From Hyphomicrobium_A sp963745205 (GTDB lineage Bacteria; Pseudomonadota; Alphaproteobacteria; Rhizobiales; Hyphomicrobiaceae), in contig CAVUWX010000003.1 in assembly GCA_963745205.1 (NCBI GenBank), positions 62,001 through 126,000 on the forward strand: DNA of 64,000 bases, in the 5' to 3' direction. Position 1 is the stretch's first letter, and the number at the start of each line of letters is the position of its first letter. Both the position numbers and the translations under genes were made by a program. The notes below the pieces were generated by a model that worked only from the letters and a program-made list of their open reading frames with translations, did no database searches and was not told the origin of the DNA. Of the stretch, positions 61,543-64,000 are shown piece by piece.

Positions 61543-62925
61543 ATGTCGACCCGTGAAGAAGGCGCGCCAAGCCCTCTCGTGCGCTCGCGCGACGACTTGG
61601 TCGGCTGGATCGCGGCCGGCGCAAAGTCCCGGAATAATTGGCGGATCGGCACGGAGCACGAGAAGTTCGTGTTCCACACCGACACGCTCACACCGGTCCC
61701 CTACGCGGGCGAGCGCAGCATCCGCGCGCTGATGGAGGCGCTCATTGCCAGATTCGGCTGGGAGCCCATCCTTGAAGGCGACAGGATCATCGCGCTCAAG
61801 CGTGCCGAGGGTGTGCAGGGCGGCAACATTTCTCTGGAGCCTGGCGGCCAGTTCGAGCTTTCGGGGCGCCCCGTCGCGACGCTGCACGAGACGGCGGAGG
61901 AGACGACCGATCACTTCTATGAAGTCTTGAACGTCGGCGAGCCGCTCGGCATCGGATTCTTGGGGCTCGGCTTTTCTCCGAAATGGACGCTCGGCGAGAC
62001 GCCGCGCATGCCGAAGGACCGCTACGCCATCATGACGCGCTACATGCCCAAGGTTGGCTCGCGCGGGCTCGACATGATGTACCGCACCGCGACCATCCAG
62101 GTGAATCTCGACTTCGCAGACGAAGCCGACATGGTCAAGAAGCTGCGCGTCTCGCTGGCGCTGCAGCCGATCGCGACGGCGCTTTTTGCGGCGTCTCCGT
62201 TCACCGAGGGTCGGCTCAACGGCTTCCAGTCGCTGCGTAGCGAAATCTGGCGCGACACCGACCGTGCGCGCACGGGCATGCTACCCTTCGCGTTCGAGCC
62301 CGGCATGGGATACGAGCGCTACGTCGACTACGCGCTCGGCGTGCCGATGTATTTTGTCTATCGCGGCGGCCGCTACGTCGATGCCTCCGGCAAGTCCTTC
62401 AAGGATTTCATGGCGGGAAAGCTGCCGGAGCTGCCCGGCGAAGTTCCGACCCTCGATGACTGGTCAGACCATCTGACCACACTGTTCCCCGAGGTGCGCT
62501 TGAAGCGCTTCCTCGAGATGCGCGGTGCCGACGGCGGACCCTGGCAGCGCATCTGCGCGCTGTCCGCTTTGTGGGTCGGTCTGCTCTACGACGACGACGC
62601 TCTCGAATCCGCCTGGTCGCTGGTCAAGGACTGGACGGAGGAAGAGCGCGAGGGCCTGCGCGACGCGGTCCCGCGCTTGGGCGTGGCCACCCGTTTCCGG
62701 TCGGTGACGGTGCAGGAGATCGCCCGCGATGTCGTCACGATCGCGCGGCGGGGTCTGCGCCAACGCCGACGGATCAACGCCGCGAGCCAAGACGAGTTGA
62801 TTTACCTCGAGCCGCTCGCCGAGGTCGTGAGCAGCGGCCGGACGCTATCGGATGAACTGATCGCGAAATTCAACGGCCCCTGGCATGGCGACATTGACCA
62901 TGTCTTTGAAGAATATGCCTTCTGA
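61543..62925 (+). CDS. gshA: Glutamate-cysteine ligase (plant/alphaproteobacterial type)
   Basis: 460 residues. First step of glutathione synthesis. Family landmarks: NWRIGTEHEKFVF, GGNISLEPGGQFELSG, FLGLGFSPKW, YMPKVGSRGLDMMYRTATI, FNGPWHGDIDHVFEEYAF. It belongs to the GCS2 group shared by plants and alphaproteobacteria rather than the E. coli type. GshB is not in the window. Confidence 0.95.
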   Translation: MSTREEGAPSPLVRSRDDLVGWIAAGAKSRNNWRIGTEHEKFVFHTDTLTPVPYAGERSIRALMEALIARFGWEPILEGDRIIALKRAEGVQGGNISLEPGGQFELSGRPVATLHETAEETTDHFYEVLNVGEPLGIGFLGLGFSPKWTLGETPRMPKDRYAIMTRYMPKVGSRGLDMMYRTATIQVNLDFADEADMVKKLRVSLALQPIATALFAASPFTEGRLNGFQSLRSEIWRDTDRARTGMLPFAFEPGMGYERYVDYALGVPMYFVYRGGRYVDASGKSFKDFMAGKLPELPGEVPTLDDWSDHLTTLFPEVRLKRFLEMRGADGGPWQRICALSALWVGLLYDDDALESAWSLVKDWTEEEREGLRDAVPRLGVATRFRSVTVQEIARDVVTIARRGLRQRRRINAASQDELIYLEPLAEVVSSGRTLSDELIAKFNGPWHGDIDHVFEEYAF

Positions 62926-63065
62926 GCCCCTTCCCGGCCGGTTCAGGTTGTGTTCATGCTATGAAGGATTAACTCAGCCGACGCGGGTGAGGGACAGACC
63001 GGAATCCTTTGATACGGATTGCAACCGGGCATTGCTCGCCGCACGCCCTTTTTTGGCGACGGGAG

Positions 63066-63293
63066 ATGAACGTGATCGATCGCAGGAGCTTGTGGGCGCT
63101 CGCGGCAGGTGCGGTTGCCGCCACGCTCCTGGCTGTTTCCGGTCTCATCGCGACCGGGCCGGCAGATGCCGAGGGGGGCTGCGGCGAAGGCTGTCGCAGC
63201 GCCTACAATCAATGCCGCATCGCCACCAAGGGCTCGCCGACGTGCGAGGCGGCGTTCACGAGCTGCATGCAGCAGTGCATAAAGCGGCATTGA
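63066..63293 (+). CDS. Small secreted cysteine-rich protein
   Basis: 75 residues from the ATG at 63066 (GACGGGAG upstream). Signal peptide or anchor 1-35 (LWALAAGAVAATLLAVSGL, cleavage after ADA). The mature 40 residues hold six cysteines: GCGEGCRSAYNQC, PTCEAAFTSCMQQC. The even number and CxxxC spacing suggest disulfides or metal binding. No family recognised. Confidence 0.65.
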   Translation: MNVIDRRSLWALAAGAVAATLLAVSGLIATGPADAEGGCGEGCRSAYNQCRIATKGSPTCEAAFTSCMQQCIKRH

Positions 63294-63337
63294 GCCGGCA
63301 TGCACGTATGTCGCGCCGGCATGTACATGTGTCGGCG

Positions 63338-64000
63338 TCAATTGCCGCCGAGCAGAATGACGGCGAGCCGACGCGGTCCATGCGCCCCCATCACGATCCG
63401 GCCACCGATATCCCCGGTGCGCGACGCCCCTGAAATGAGATTGAGCGTGTGCGGTAGCTGGGCCGAGCCCAACTCGCCCGCGACCAGAGCGACCGCCTCC
63501 TCATAGGAGCCGACGATCGCCGCGCGCCGCACGACCACGAGGTGCGTCTCCGGCAGCAGCGCGAGCGTCGTCGGATTGTGCGGACCGGAGGCGAGCACCA
63601 GTGTTCCCGTTTCCGCGACACCGGCAAGCGCGCGCGACAGGCCAGCCCTATCGTCGGGCTCGGCGGCGCCGGTATCGCGCGCGAGGCTCGGCGCCTTGGT
63701 CCAAGGCAGCGCCGCGAACAGCGGATCGGAGCCGGTGCGCACGCGCAAAGCAAGCCCGCGCGCTTCGAGATAGCCCAAGATCGAAATCGGTATTTCAACC
63801 GCCTCGTCGATCTCGATGACATCCGTGCCCTGCGCGGCGAGGAACGACTTGAAGAGGGCGACGCGCTCTTCGCCACCGACTTCGCCGCGCGCCGGCACCA
63901 AACGGCTACCGCCGCCGGCAAGGTGCGCTTCGACGCTCGCGCGCCGCGCTCGATCGCCGCCTCGCTCGACCTTGAGCCCGGCGCGCACCTTGGCGAGGAT
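63338..64000 (-). CDS. LUD domain protein, LutC/YkgG type (5' end outside window)
   Basis: The frame is open to the window edge (reading ILAKVRAGLKVERGG inward), so the true start lies beyond base 64000; about 220 residues are visible. LUD features: EIPISILGYLEARGLALRV, AETGTLVLASGPHNPTTLAL, PETHLVVVRRAAIVGSYEEA, NLISGASRTGDI. LutC works with the iron-sulfur proteins LutA and LutB in lactate oxidation; those would be expected just past the window end. Confidence 0.88.
   Translation of the reverse strand: MLAKVRAGLKVERGGDRARRASVEAHLAGGGSRLVPARGEVGGEERVALFKSFLAAQGTDVIEIDEAVEIPISILGYLEARGLALRVRTGSDPLFAALPWTKAPSLARDTGAAEPDDRAGLSRALAGVAETGTLVLASGPHNPTTLALLPETHLVVVRRAAIVGSYEEAVALVAGELGSAQLPHTLNLISGASRTGDIGGRIVMGAHGPRRLAVILLGGN

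Overview
The window is a 64 kb piece of an alphaproteobacterial chromosome, most likely order Hyphomicrobiales (Rhizobiales). The basis is the high GC content, a PhyR-NepR-EcfG stress locus, a set of families typical of that order (DUF1499, DUF1150, DUF2093, DUF4170), a plant-type glutamate-cysteine ligase, and a lipid A/Kdo cluster ordered acyltransferase-waaA, lpxK, DUF2093. No rRNA operon or CRISPR array was seen; there is one tRNA gene.

Region 1 (1-9.6 kb) is housekeeping: the end of a metallo-beta-lactamase-fold hydrolase, a DUF1499 protein, pdxH, fabI with a histidine phosphatase, aroC, an aldo/keto reductase, and hisS. As given, hisS carries four single-base frameshifts in G/C runs whose net shift is zero. 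Its middle (about 8.51-9.09 kb) is visibly lower in GC than its ends.

Region 2 (9.7-16 kb) is a general stress response locus. phyR faces nepR-ecfG, and six sites match the EcfG promoter pattern GGAAC-N16/17-CGTT exactly. They lie in front of phyR, nepR-ecfG, csbD, a Crp/Fnr-type regulator, a PRC-barrel protein and a small membrane protein. Two weaker sites precede two further small genes. The regulators and several probable targets are therefore packed together.

Region 3 (16.08-33.79 kb) is a 17.7 kb integrated element at the 3' end of tRNA-Leu(CAG). A 19-bp copy of the tRNA 3' end marks the far boundary. Next to the tRNA lie a tyrosine integrase and an HTH/excisionase-like gene, then a primase-helicase replication gene with GGTGCAGCA repeats at its 3' end. 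Cargo includes an IS3-family insertion sequence, a minimal ATP-dependent DNA ligase, two stand-alone receiver proteins, an outer-membrane beta-barrel, two paralogous small secreted proteins and many small unknowns. Several element genes are frameshifted (integrase, primase-helicase, a zinc-ribbon protein, a membrane protein). The element may be decaying, or the assembly may have homopolymer errors.

Region 4 (33.9-64 kb) returns to core genes. It holds an NAD-binding epimerase-like protein, hsp20-DUF1150, two M16 peptidases, and a redox/repair group (msrB, molybdopterin oxidoreductase, cytochrome b, CcdA-like protein, thioredoxin). It continues with a PagL-like lipid A deacylase, mutL, a TPR-cytochrome c fusion, a PspC protein, rsmD, a pseudouridine synthase, tadA, a patatin, purD and xseA. 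The envelope cluster follows: DUF2093, lpxK, a fused acyltransferase-WaaA, a tyrosine phosphatase, msbA and DUF4170. Last come ubiA, rsmE, gshA and a LUD-domain protein cut by the window end.

All calls come from reading the sequence and recalled family motifs; no database search was run.
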